Below are positions 33,508-45,678 of a DNA stretch of 64,000 bases, in pieces. Both the position numbers and the translations under genes were made by a program. This DNA comes from Guadua angustifolia (taxonomy: Eukaryota > Streptophyta > Magnoliopsida > Poales > Poaceae): contig CM070502.1 of the NCBI GenBank assembly GCA_036346375.1, forward strand, positions 20,994,924 to 21,058,923, given 5' to 3'. The notes beneath the pieces were generated by a model. That model saw only the letters and a program-made list of their open reading frames with translations. It was not told where the DNA came from and did not search any database. Numbering within the stretch: position 1 is the stretch's first letter; every line of letters begins with the position of its first letter.

Positions 33508-33784
33508 CTCCCTTTTCGTCACAAATACATGCCATTTTAGGTTGTGTATAGTCAAACTTTCGAAATTTTGACTATCGATATCTTTTTAAATATTTAGATT
33601 GGATACATGAAAAATCATATGTATAGATTTGTCTAGAAAAGTACTTTCATAATATTACAATTTTATTTTGTTTTGTAAGTATATTATAATATAACGTGTC
33701 AAAGTTGCGCTTTGGGGACTGTATCAATATCCAAAACGATATGTACTTGTAACTACCGTGCATATATTTGGGGACTGGAGGAAG
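33508..33784. mobile_element. Stowaway MITE (277 bp)
   Basis: It starts CTCCCTTTTCGTCACAAATA and ends GGGGACTGGAGGAAG, flanked by TA (33506-33507, 33785-33786). The interior TATCTTTTTAAATATTTAGA, and the neighbouring TTGGATACATGAAAAATCAT, is shared with the elements at 8207 and 9474. Confidence 0.8.
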
Positions 33785-33786
33785 TA

Positions 33787-34504
33787 TATGGTATAATGGC
33801 AGCTACCATGCATGTATGTGTAGCTTGAGGCCTCGATAGTTAGGGTGTTAGGTGTCTTGCTCTCGCTTCTTGCATGATTTGAGGACTTAGGTCGCTCGAT
33901 GGTAGGTTGACACATCATTAGACAAGAGGTTGTTTATTGGAGTCTCATTAATGAGCAAGACAAGGATGGGTTTATAATTTTATGAAATGTTGAGGGCCAC
34001 AAAGTAAAATTTTATATTGTTCTAGCATTGTTAAAAAATAAGAAGACTTGAATGTGAGTTGCTATACAATTTTAATATTAGAATAAAAATAGAGGTATAT
34101 GAATTTTGTTGTGCAGGAGTGTAATTAGATGTAATTATATGCTTAACTAAGTCAGGATTGAGCCACATTGACCATGTTCTAAAAACTTCTTTATCTTTGG
34201 TGACAAACAATGGCTAGCATGTTCTATAGTATTTACATATTTAGCGAATGTTTTTGGAAAAAAGATGACCTCCAAATGGCTATAGTATGAATGTCTTAGT
34301 TTTAAATGGGTAAAAATTGGGATCAATTTACACATATAACTGAACCCATATCTAATGATCCTGTTGCAAATAAAAAAATTTAATCCAATCCCAAGTTAAA
34401 AGACTCCCAGCCCAAACCTTATATCAACTCTTCTCAATCAGCTTTTTCAGCGTAATTGTAACTTGTAGCAAATGCATGCACATTCTCTTTATTTGGTTTG
34501 TTCA
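33787..34504. other. Intergenic, no gene recognised
   Basis: AT-rich with short frames only. No repeat borders were recognised. Confidence 0.4.
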
Positions 34505-34519
34505 TTTGTTCTAAGCATA

Positions 34520-35039
34520 TTAGTTTCAAAAAATGAAGAGGTCCATATAACATCTCAAACTTTAGTTAAAAATCCATCTAGCATCTTGAACTTTGAAATC
34601 TGACATTTGACCTTTTGAACTTTGCAATCCGGTTAAAATAACACCCTTATCCGGTTTTGTATAGTGGTATTGCCTACGTGGTGTAGTGAAGTGGGTTGCT
34701 TTGTCATATAGGATTACACGCTGACCAAGTTAGATTAATGGTAGGTAGAGCCTACATGGGCTTCTCTTCTCCCCCACCGAGCTCCCAATCATGCTTCCAT
34801 GGCCATTGATCCCTTAGCTTCCCCCTCTCTATTTTGATTTAGAAGATAAGTCCCTCTGAGTCCTACCTGTAATTCATCTAAACTTGCTTAGTGTGTCACC
34901 GCTATGCGAAATCGGGCCATGGTTTATTTGAATCAAATTGCAAAGCTCAGGGGATCAAATGTCTGGTTTCATAGTTGGGATGCCGGACAGACTTTTGAGA
35001 AAAGTTTGGGATGTTATATAGACTTTTTCCTTAAAAAAA
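34520..35039. mobile_element. TIR element flanked by a 15-bp direct repeat
   Basis: TTTGTTCTAAGCATA occurs at 34505-34519 and again at 35040-35054, flanking about 520 bp. Just inside are inverted repeats: AGGTCCATATAACATCTCAA at 34538 faces TTGGGATGTTATATAGACTT ending near 35025. CATATAACATC...GATGTTATATAG pairing extends about 25 bp. A Mutator-like nonautonomous element is possible, but 15 bp is longer than the usual 9-11 bp target duplication. Confidence 0.55.
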
Positions 35040-35210
35040 TTTGTTCTAAGCATAAAAAAACCAAATCCCTCTAAGGAGAAGAACACTTGTCCTTGCTGGA
35101 TTAATCCTTTTATTTACATTGACCTAAAATTCAGTTTATGAAAATCATCATACGAGGCTATGCACCCGTTAGGCTCTGTGCTAAATCAATCAAATCTGGA
35201 ATGTCGATTT

Positions 35211-35516
35211 TAAGGTCCTGTTTGTTTGGGCTTTTTCATCGGTTTAAAAGTCAAAAAGTTAAAGTCTAAACAAACGAGTAGCTTTTTATCTGGGTTTATC
35301 AAAAGCCATAAGTCTCCATATAACTAAAAGTCAAAAGCCACTGGAGAGAGCTTTTTTTGACTTATTGATTGTTAGTTTTCGACTAATAATACTAAAGTTA
35401 GATAAAATTACTCACCTTTATCACGTACAAAGCTATTAGCTTTTAAGCTGTTTAAGTTAAAAAGCTGACTTTAAATTATAAGCCAAAAAGTCTAAATCTA
35501 AATAAATAGAGCCTAA
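35211..35516. mobile_element. MITE (hAT-like candidate), 306 bp
   Basis: The left end AAGGTCCTGTTTGTTTGGGC faces the right end AAATAAATAGAGCCTAAG, with internal AAAAGTC words mirrored. A second diverged copy lies at 9128-9395. It is noncoding and lies 1.3 kb upstream of the PDS5-like start codon. Confidence 0.6.
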
Positions 35517-36797
35517 GTAGAGGGCAACCGTGTATGGCATGATCGTCGCATTCACAAGAAAGGGACCAACTAATACAGGGAGATTAGATAAATGTATTTT
35601 CGGTTATGTTGGAGAAAATAAAATGGACATGTGTTGTGGTCTGATTAGGAAAATATCACGTGGAAATTGGAATGCGATCGTGCGGTTTTTTGAGTGCTAC
35701 TAAGCTAAAACTTTCAAATTAAAATTGAGTGACTATTGTAGGGCCTCTTAAAAGTTTATGCCCCAAATATCTTTTATTTGCACATAAAAACACGCATTAA
35801 CTTTCATCCTGAGAAAGATATTGCAATACATATTACAATAAAATAGGCATCTTATTTATCAAAGGTTCTATCGTACCATAACGTGGATCATTACTTTTTG
35901 AACGAGACAATACGCACCAATCAGATTATACCAATGGACACGTGTCTCCCCGTTCGCATAAATACCCTCTTCTCGGATCGTCGTCTCCTACCTCTCGACA
36001 CACTCGCCTTCGCCGTTATGCTTCCTCTTGTTTTTCATCCTTCCCGCCTCTACTAACATCAAGACTTGCTGCCAATTCTGGTTCATAGACCACCGTCGCC
36101 ATCGCCCCGCCGCACCACTTTCACTCTTCCGTATCTCCACCTCTATCATCGTCATGCCTATCCCGGCGAACCACAAACCTTTTCACTTTTTCATACTGTC
36201 AGTGGGTGAAGTACAGGCTAGGCAGACCTGGGCCAGATTTACCATTTCGGCCGGGGCGCGCCGCGTGCCAACCATCAGGCTGTCCGCCCTACGCAAACGA
36301 CGGCCGAGATCGTACCAGGGGCAGGGCCTGCGCAGCCCCGCACGCCCACCGCGAGGCGGCGGCTGCTCCTCGGACGCCAGGCCGCCCAAAAGCGAAACTC
36401 CATCGCCCCGGACGCGTCCGTGGGCAATTTCTGGCAGGCCGCGCCGAACTGAGCCCAAGGCAAACCACCCCCATAAATCGCCCGCCGAGTGCAAGGCCGA
36501 GCCACAGGCCAGCGAGAGCCGCACCGAAATCGCGTCTCGTCGTGGAGGGGAGTGGGAAAGGTTGGGAGCGGGGGGTTGGGAGCGGGACAAATCTCCTCTC
36601 GTCACCGCCACCGTCCACCGCCACCTTCGCTGTCGTCACGTAAAGCCCCTCTCCCCGCGTGGGAGGGACGCCGAGGCCTTCTTCCCCGGCGTGTCACCCA
36701 TCCGCCGCGGGGGGGAAACCCTAGCGGCCGTAGATCCCCGCGGCGGGGCTCCGATCCGGGCGGCCCGCGCCCCGATTCGGCGTCCCCGAGGCAGGAA
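35517..36797 (+). promoter_or_regulatory. Upstream region and leader of the PDS5-like gene
   Basis: From 35900 composition shifts from AT-rich to GC-rich. A TATA-like ATAAATA lies at 35958-35964. The last 550 bases are CpG-rich and include GGGGGAAACCCTAGCGG (about 36710), a typical plant leader with a telo-box-like AAACCCTA. The start codon context is GCAGGAAATGGCG. A long open frame at 36028-36918 runs through this region in a different frame from the protein, and is a GC artefact. The transcription start is not determinable here. Confidence 0.45.
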
Positions 36798-39700
36798 ATG
36801 GCGGCGGACGAGGCGGCCAGAAAGCTCGAGGAGTTGGAGGAGCAACTCAGGGATGTTGGGGCCAGGCTACAGTCGGCGCCAGACGACGCCGAAGGCCTGC
36901 TCAAGCTCCTCAGCGTAAGCCTTCTCTCCGAACTGTGTGTGTTTTCCTTGTTTGTTTTTCTCATTTAGGGTCCGTTCGTAGGATTTGTCGCTGCGGTTTG
37001 TATGGTTTTGGGATGGTTGTTTGATATTAGTGGAAAGAGCGGTGAGGCTCTAGGCTATTGCCTCTTTTGGAGGTTTGATTGGATTTGAGTTTAGACGATG
37101 GTTGGATTGGATTGGAGTTAGGCTTAGGCTTCGCTGTGCTCTAGAATTGGTCCAATTTTTCGTTCTAGTAACAAAAGGAAGCATGTTCAATGGGTTATTG
37201 ATTTACAGTGTTATCGAGGTGGTAGCTTCCTGGAAATGTATTTTTACTGTTTAGCATTTGAGTGAATGTTGAGTTTGAACATGGCTGCTGCTATTCTAGT
37301 GTAGGCTTTCTTGTTTGATTTGATCAAGTTGATCGTTTGTTCATGCAGGAGGTCGAGGGATATTTATTGAGAGTGGACCAATCACCTCCGGAGAGCACCG
37401 CTAAAGCTATTCGCCCAGCAATAGATGCTCTGGCCAGGAAAGAGCTGTTGGGTCATCTTAACGCTGATGTAAGACTTGCTGTAGCATCCTGTATATCAGA
37501 TATCACGAGGATCACTGCACCGGACGCTCCATATGATGATGATGTGATGAGGGTACTGTGCCTTTCCTGATTAAAATGATTTTGTTTTGTATTGTGTATC
37601 CTGACCTGTGCTGTTTTACATGGTTTCAGGATGTGTTTTCCATAATTGTGGAGGCTTTTCAGCATTTAGATGAGATTGAGAGCCCGTCCTATGAAAGAAG
37701 GGTTTCAATTCTTGACACTGTAGCGAAGGTCAGGTCATGTGTGGTGATGTTAGATCTTGATTGCGATGATCTGATACGGGAAATGTTTCATCACTTCTTC
37801 AGAACTGTGTCGTAAGAAAACTCTTCATTTATCTTAGTTTCATCTATTTCTTCTCTTTGCTAGTTTTCCTGATATGCTTCAAATAAGTTTTGCTAAGCTA
37901 TATTCTATAGGCATGCTCAAGGGCGTCAATTTTATGTGCCTAAAATAGTTCTTACCTGTATGAGTTCTTAAGAAACAAGACCATTTACTGTACCTGTTCT
38001 GCACAAAAAAAAGAACGAACTGGAATATTTAAGTAATCATGATATCTTGTTCAATGCATTTCTTTGATAAACATTTGTAGTTGAACTCGTTAATATGTGG
38101 TAAAGTGCCACTATTAAAATGATTGTAAATTGTACAAGTTTGTAGCATTGCCTTTTTCTGTTGGAAACGCTCCATTTCTGCTTGTGAATCGGTAAAAGGT
38201 CCATTTCTGCTTGTGAATCAGTAAAAGGTACACAATTTCATGCTGCTTTACTTTATTAAAAGCGATAAATGTATCTTCTTTACATTGTTATTAGCTAAAC
38301 TGGCTTGTGCTACTATGTTCAATCGAATAAACATTTTGATGGTAGACAACGAGGCGTAATAATTTCAGATGTATGCACTGTATTTTTTTAATACTAATTC
38401 TAATAAGTGGACTATCTTTCTTGGCTTGCTTCAGTTCAAAACATTCAGACATTGTCATATCCTTTATGATAACAACAATGAAACTGGTAATAGAGGAAAG
38501 TGAAGACGTACAAACAGAGCTTGCATCATGTCTTCTTCAGAATGTTAAAAATGAAAAGAAGGTATATTGGTCCAATTTTCTTCACATCAATAATATGGAT
38601 TTACATTCCTCACGAAAAAAGAGATTTACACAATCTAATTGTTTTGATTTTTTTCTTTCCAGGAAACTTCTCCAGCATCTTTTGAACTTGCAGAGAAGGT
38701 CATAGGCTTATGCCAAGAAAAACTAAAACCAGTCTTTCTCAAGTTACTTCAAGGCACTCCCTTGAATGAATATAGCAAAATTGTCACGTCAGTTTGCGAA
38801 GTTGTTTCGGATGTCAGGGAAGACAACAATGTTGATCCTTGTGGGAAGGATACGGTTAGTTAAATTACTAACATGTACCAACTAGTATTAGGAGATATTT
38901 TTTGTTAGCTTAAGACTGTTATGACATTCTTATAGGTACTAGAATAGACCATCCTGTTTATAATTCAATTTCTGTGCATTGTTTGAGATATGGCTGCAAT
39001 TCATAAATGTTCTCAATTCTCTTGACTAGATTGAAATGGATCACTTGGAGGATGAAACTGTGATTGGTTTTAGCCTGTAGAATGAATTTAACAGTTTCTA
39101 TTGGTGGAGTGGGAATCCTGGTCTTAGGGTGTGTTTGGTTGGTGGGATGAGGTTGAATGGGATGGGATGGTTTTGTACTATTTGGTTCCATTGTTTTGGG
39201 TAAATGGAATGATTCAACATCTATAGGGAATATTCCTCAGATTTGTGTCCCACCATCCCGGATGGGATGATCCATTCAAGCAACTAAACGCATGGATGAC
39301 TTTTTTCTTGAACCGTCTCATGCATGTACCACTTAGTACAAGCAACCAAACATACCCTTAGTAACTTAATAGATAGTTCTTGACAACACCCGATCTAAAA
39401 AAAAAAGAATTGTAAGACCTTGTTTGTATGGATACATCTGTCCTTACTTTTGAATTCTTGACATTCAGGTGGATGATGGCAAACTTTCTGGAAGGACTTC
39501 TGATAAATTACCTCAGGTATGCTGATCTGCGTCTTCTGTATTTATATAAATGATTGACAGTGCACCAACATATATTTATTTTCAGGACTCGTCAAAGTTG
39601 GAGCAAGATGTCAGCCGTCCTGAACAAGATGGTGCTCTGACTACTGCTATTAGCAGTGGTGCAACTCCAGTTGACAATGGTGAGTCTAATCAAGAACCAC

Positions 39701-42700
39701 CTTCTCCAAAAGAGAATCCTGAACAACCTAGCTATGCTGAAAACACAAACGATACTCATCAGCTGAAATCTGGTAACAATGCAGGTGCAAAATGTGTTTC
39801 TGCAAAAGCCAAGAAGTCATCTGATCTTGATTCAGAAAAAGATCCGAAGCTCAAACCCTTCAAGTCTGAGGCTGTTGCACAATGTAACGTTGATATTGAT
39901 AACACAAAGGCGGTCAATGGAGCACCTGATGATACATCAAAGCCTGATGGTAGTACACCTGATGTAGTTAAGCCCAAACGAGGCCGACCTCCTGGATCAA
40001 AGTCACTTGAGAAGAAAGGTGCTGGAAAGAACCACCCTTCAGGTTTGGATGTGAAGAAGGCTATGGCTACTGATTCTGCAGGAAAGTTAACAAAACTGTC
40101 AGCTAAGGATGATGTCAAGTCTTCTATAAGAAAGGCTGGTGAAGGAGAATCGTCAAAGAAGCAGCAAAAGATCAATTCAAAACAGCGGAAAGATGAAACC
40201 CTCTCCGATGAAGATACTGCCAAGGATCTGAATCTAAAGGTGATTCTCTTATCACTAGTAGATTTTTGTACAATTATTAAAGATGTCTGCTTCTAAGTGT
40301 GATTTGTCTGAATTATCCAGTCTTTATTATAAATTTATATGGATTTCTACTTTTGCGTATCTTTCATGATTTTACTGCTGCAAGGTACCTAAGAACTGCT
40401 GTCTACTAATACAATTACCTGTAGTTGGAATTAATTTGTTATTTGTAAGCTTGGGTACATTACTACTATAGAGCAGTTATTCCGCGTGGTTGAGTGGCTG
40501 GTTTGATCCTATCTTTGCTGGAAGTTCAAACCTAGAGGTTCAGTTGCATGAACAATTGGAATTTCGTATGGCACTGCAACATAAATTTAGTAAATGTGAT
40601 ATCGTAGTTTAGTTGCTTTTTTAACACTTCGATTTGGTGCACCAATTGTTTCATTACAAAACAGGAAATGGTCTCTCCAAAGTCTCTCACCAAGGGGTCA
40701 GGTAGAACTAAGGGCCAAAGCGGGGAGAATAGCAGGGTGAAGAGGAAACGGGGACAAGAGACTGAAGAGGTATGACTATATACTTGATTACATGCGCATA
40801 ATTGATTGTGGATGTAAATAGTCTTTCCTATGATTACTTATGCATAAAAGTGTGACATAAGTAAAATTTTGTTTTCCTTAACTTTGTGCAGCTAAAAGTT
40901 CAATGTAATGTGCATAGTGAACTCCTGTTAAGTACATCTACCTGTCTTCTAGGGAGCAGATACTCTATATTTTGATGCTTCTTAATTTGCTATGCAAGAG
41001 ATCAAATATTTATACTTCCATTTGTTGCAATAACTTAAAAAAGGTGGCTATGCAGTGTTGAAGTAGATGTGTGAATACTTTTGTAATCTTGAAATAAAAA
41101 GAATTTGAATAGATTTCTTGGGTGTACCCTAGGGAACAACCTTCATAGGATTCCTAGCTTATTCAGTTGATTTAGAATCAAAATATCTTAATGTGATACA
41201 GTAGTTGTAAAAGCTTACAGTTTAGCTTCATGATGCATGGTTGAGTCTCAAATCAAGAATTTTCATGCTGATACCTGGCAAGTTCTATATGTTTCGTATA
41301 TCTATGATTTCCTTAATCGGATCATCTAGTGTTGATCAATACAGATGTACAGACCTTGCGTTTTCCTTTTGCTTCACCTTAGTTTCCTTTTACCGTGTTA
41401 TCATCATATCTGCCTTCTTTATTTTTCTGACCTCTCCAGAGATAGCATGTGATCTACTTTGTATTTATTTTTGCTATTAGTAATTTGATCTGATTTGTAA
41501 GTTCATATATTTTTTATAGACTCCTCGTTCAAGGAAAAACAAAGGCCTGGATGGTAGCCTAGTTGGTGCGAAGATCAAAGTATGGTGGCCCGATGATAAG
41601 AAGTAAGTGGGATGAACATTAGATGTTTCTGAAGTGTACACATCCTTAAGATGTTTAATTCTTGGATTCTCTAATTGTAAAAGCCTTAATCATTGTTTCA
41701 ATGTTTCTCATTGAGATATCTAACTGAAGCAGATAGATATGATACCACATGACATTGGTTAGCTCATTTCAATTTTACTACATTATGCCTGGTTAATTTT
41801 GAACGGTTCTAAATCTGTAGTGTAGATGATTCAACTTTCTTTCCAATGGTGTTCAGAAATGAATTTGTTATTTAAATTTAGGAAAGTCCTGTTTGCTGTT
41901 TAAAGTTTAAACTAAATATTTTGGCTCATTATTGATGTGGATGCCTTTTGCTCTAGTACACTTTGTTGGCTTATTATTTTGTAATTTGTTTCAGATTTTT
42001 GAAGCATTTCTTTTTAATTATTTGCAGGTTTTATAAGGGTGTTGTTGATTCATTTGATACTGAATCCAAAAGGCACAAGGTGTGTCTTCTGTAAACTGAT
42101 GTATTATCTCCCTGCACTGGCCATTTGGCTTACATGAAGAACTAGGCTGATTAAAAATTCGTTTGTTCAATTTCTCTTTTTTCTTGTTCGCTCTAACTAT
42201 TTGGGGCTTAGATTGCATATGATGATGGAGATATAGAGGTGCTACTGCTTAGGGATGAAAAATGGGAATTCATCGGTGAGGTATGCACATTTCATTCACC
42301 TCATGATAATGTTATGATTCTGTTTTCTTCCTTTCCTTCTGATTAACTGTTATTACGGCAGGAACTGGACAAAACACCTGATGTGGCATCTGTGATGTAA
42401 GCAAAGTCATCTTTAAACCACTTTTGTATCCGCAGCTTTGAAATCGCAGTTTTAATTTTGCCAGTAGCTAAACAGTTAAAGATTTGGATGTTGATTCATG
42501 CACCAGGTTCCCCTACTATATGAACCAACATGCACCCAGTGTACTTGAAGTTGCTAACCCAAATCAGAATAGGATCACTATTGTAGACCCTGATGTCATT
42601 ATGTTAAGAATGCTCACATGCAGGTGTTCACACACACATATCTTAATTAGATCTACACACATAACTTGATTAGAACAACCAAGCTTTGAGGCATGGTACT

Positions 42701-43966
42701 AGTGTTAAGAATGCTCACATGCAGGTGTGCGCACACACATTTCTTACTTAGATCTACACACATAACTTGATTAGAATAACCAAGCTTTGGGGCATGGTAC
42801 AAGTAGCTCAATCTTGTGCTTTCAATTCATTTTCTTAATGATATATTTGTCTCCTTTTTCTTCGATGCTATAATGCCTGGTTCCCATTATCGTGTCAATC
42901 AATACTTAGCATTGGTTATGTTTTTTTTTTGGTTTGTTAAGTGCAAGTCAGGGAGTGATAGCCAGTGCTAGAAGACTTGCCAAATAGACTAGTATAGTGG
43001 GGTTGTGGAACTGGTTGCATAACAATCAAGTTCCAAATATCCTATCCTGGAAATGGTATAGATTTCTGGTTTCTATTGGAAACAAACTATTATCATAATC
43101 TCAACTTCTGAAAAAATTTGGAAATATTTGTTCCTGATGAGTTTCAGAAACCAGCAAACGCAGCTTACACCTGATAACTGGTCACTATTCAGTCCTGAAC
43201 CTTTTTTTAAAAATAATTTCCAAAGTATTTTTGGGGCAACGCTACACCCCCCCTCCTCCCGTGTGTGTGTGTGTGTGCGCGCCCCCCCAAGAGGTATTAT
43301 TTGTTAAATTTACGTTACCGATTCTTTCAATCAGGTCACGAGGCAGAAAAGGAAGAGGAAAATTGGTTCAGCCCCTGAAGGAAGGAAATGCAGAAACGCC
43401 TAAAAGGTAAGTGATTGAGACATAGAAGCCATGCAGACATTTGCCTACAACTTTTCTGAGATTACTGTTTTTCTGCATGGTGTGGCAGCGATGGAGGGGA
43501 TCCTCCAAAGAAAAGGGGCCGTCCGAAAGGTGCACGCCCCAGCAACAGCACATCGAATAGTGGCAGCTCTGCTACTCCAAGCAAATCAAAGGGTAAAACT
43601 GCAAGTAGGGATATCAAAGAGATGCCTAAAATTGGCAGTGATCTTAAAAAGGAGGGTGAAAAGGCCTCCAAGGCCAAACCCACTAGGTCAGCGGACAAGG
43701 CAAAGGATGATTTGCCTAAGGACAGTAGCAACCAGAGTGCCAGCAAAACAAAGGAGGCTGGCAGCACAGGCAAGGATTCAAAAGATGAAAGCAAATCAGG
43801 CGAAGGAAAAGCCAGGCCAGGTCGGAAGCTAAAAGGTGCTGGTACTCCTGCAGTTAGTGATGGATCTGTCAAAGAGAAGCAGGAGGAGAAAGAAGGTGAG
43901 GCAGCTGAAATGGAGGAGGCATCTGGCAAGGCATCGACTGGAAAGAAGCGCAGAAGAAAGGCCTAA
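36798..43966 (+). CDS. PDS5: PDS5-like cohesin cofactor with Tudor domain
   Basis: Fourteen exons join in frame to 805 aa: 36798-36914, 37349-37552, 37630-37811, 38435-38561, 38663-38854, 39469-39516, 39586-40239, 40665-40769, 41520-41602, 42028-42079, 42212-42280, 42362-42396, 43335-43406, 43489-43966. All introns are GT-AG. The N-terminal 270 residues are helical HEAT-like PDS5 sequence (NADVRLAVASCISDI, APDAPYDDDVM, DVFSIIVEAF). A charged, disordered linker with the AT-hook-like KRGRPPGSK follows. A Tudor domain comes next (GAKIKVWWPDDKKFY, KGVVDSFDTESKRHK, YDDGDIEVLLLRDE). The tail is Lys/Ser-rich with KKRGRPKG. This layout is that of short plant PDS5C-type proteins, which act in the nucleus in cohesion, repair and chromatin folding. 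No defect is visible. A MITE and a SINE-like piece lie in introns. Confidence 0.93.
39127..39357. mobile_element. Tourist-like MITE in PDS5-like intron 5
   Basis: The ends GGGTGTGTTTGGTTG and CAACCAAACATACCC form inverted repeats, flanked by TTA (39124-39126, 39358-39360). The 231-bp element is internal to the intron between 38854 and 39469, and does not touch splice sites. Confidence 0.8.
40478..40575 (+). mobile_element. SINE-like tRNA-derived fragment in PDS5-like intron 7
   Basis: CGTGGTTGAGTGGCTGG resembles a tRNA A box, and AAGTTCAAACCTAG about 40 bp later resembles a B box. There is no complete cloverleaf. Low-complexity flanks follow. The borders are uncertain. Confidence 0.4.
42603..42803. 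repeat. 101-bp tandem duplication in PDS5-like intron 12
   Basis: Two copies (42603-42703, 42704-42803) start GTTAAGAATGCTCACATGC and end at AAGCTTTG and GGCATGGTAC. They differ by a few bases, so the duplication is recent. A CA/GT-rich microsatellite lies further on at about 43257-43284. Confidence 0.75.
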
Positions 43967-45673
43967 ATTTCATAGCTTCCTGTGAACTTCTCTTGTAAAT
44001 GAATTCGCTCCCGTAGTCTCGAAAGGTGTTGCTCATTGCACCGTGTATGGATTGTAACTCCTGGGTCGGTTGCCTATTGAATTCTCTGCTGATTGGGCAT
44101 GATGTAGTAGTAGTTAGGGAGTACTGGAGTAGTAGCAAGAAAACGTTTGCTGTAGTAATGTTAGGTGTAACTCTGTTGTCGAATGGATGATTGCAAATCG
44201 TCAAGCGAAATGAATCCCATGCTTGCCATGAGAACCATGACATCATATGGTGTTGTAGCTGGTTTATTGATGTTCTATTTATGTTAGGCCATTTGAACAG
44301 TGAATTTTGTAGCAGATGTGCCGGTCGTCTTGTCCTGTCCGGCACCCATAAGAAATGCTATTTTGGAGGGCTCATGCTCATCGACAAGTAGTATTTATTA
44401 TTATTTTTAGTTCCTGCAGTGAAAACGTCTTTTTTTTTTTGGCAGGGTATGCCTGCCAATGGCAGTGATGATTTTTGCAGCTTGGTTCATCGCAATGTCC
44501 GTCTGTGCATGTTTTAGTGTTCTCACTGAAGGCGGGTGGAAATAGTAATGTCATGGTGGCACCGATTGATCTGCATGCATTTTTTTTGTTGGTGACGATC
44601 AGGCCATTGACTGGCACCTTCAAATTGCAACTATGTAATGTAGTCTATTTAACTGTTACATTTGATTCTGGAACTGATGTGTTGAAGCTGGCTATTGATT
44701 CGACGCAGCTATGTCTGTGTTCTACTTGCCTGCAAGCTGGGTTGCAGGTCAATGCAACCACCTGACCATAGGGTCTGACGCAACAGAGCACGCGTGAGCA
44801 AGGGATCCAGATCGCAGGGACGGTCGTAGACAACTAAGACAAATGCGCATCCTGGCAGCTCGTTTTACCCATTCATCATCGTCCACGAGTGGCTAACGAG
44901 TAACATGTCTTAGCTAGGGTGGCTTCCCTCGAAGCCTTAAAACTCAGCATGGTCTCCTTTCTTACGGCTAAAATATGGAGTAGAATCTTGCAAATTGATC
45001 ATGATCAGTTCCTTTTTTTAGAAAATCTGGTTACGACTTACGATCTGTCTCGCAAATTTATCGGAGTTGTAAATACTGAGTATTCTTTCCTCTTGTTACC
45101 CAGGCCCAGTCCATAACCAACAACCAACTTATAATCTTATATCGACTTGGTCGCCTCATCTCATGTTAGATAGTGACCAGGTCAACAATTCCAACTAGAA
45201 CACATCCACGTCGACAGGAAAACGTCGTGGTGGTCAACTAACACATAAAGGATACTACCTAATATCAGAGCATCGTTGCCTTTGAAATTTCGTTAGTCAT
45301 TTGGGTCCAAGCATCAAGGTTTAGGTCTAAGCTCTGAACTGTTCAACTTGCAACGTTTCAGTCTCCTAGTGGTCAACCTGATGAAACAGTAGACCGAAAC
45401 AGAAGAGCCAACTAGATTAGGCAGCGCTTGCATCGCTCGACAAAACGAGTGTGGGATTCGGCCGCCGTCCTTGTATAATTTGCACTATCCATGGTCGTCA
45501 TCATTTTTTTAATGGGTTCTGAACTGAACTGATCGAAACGAGAAGAATATGTCCCTCCAAAGAAGAAATGACATGAAGATTATCCGACAATACCAGAGTC
45601 AACCAAGATGAGACCTAAATGCGATGCTGGGTCAGCTCGCTACCCTTTTGCTTCATCTGTCATTTTCTTTGCA
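43967..45673 (+). other. PDS5-like 3' UTR and intergenic sequence
   Basis: The first several hundred bases after the stop have 3' UTR-like composition. From about 44400 to 45673 I see no sustained frame or recognised repeat. The stretch ends at the CAAAT target site of the next element. Confidence 0.5.
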
Positions 45674-45678
45674 CAAAT

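Noticed and set aside
36028..36918. 296-codon open frame upstream of and overlapping the PDS5-like start
   Set aside because: Arg/Pro-rich translation of CpG-rich leader DNA in another frame. No domain. The overlapping PDS5 frame is strongly supported.
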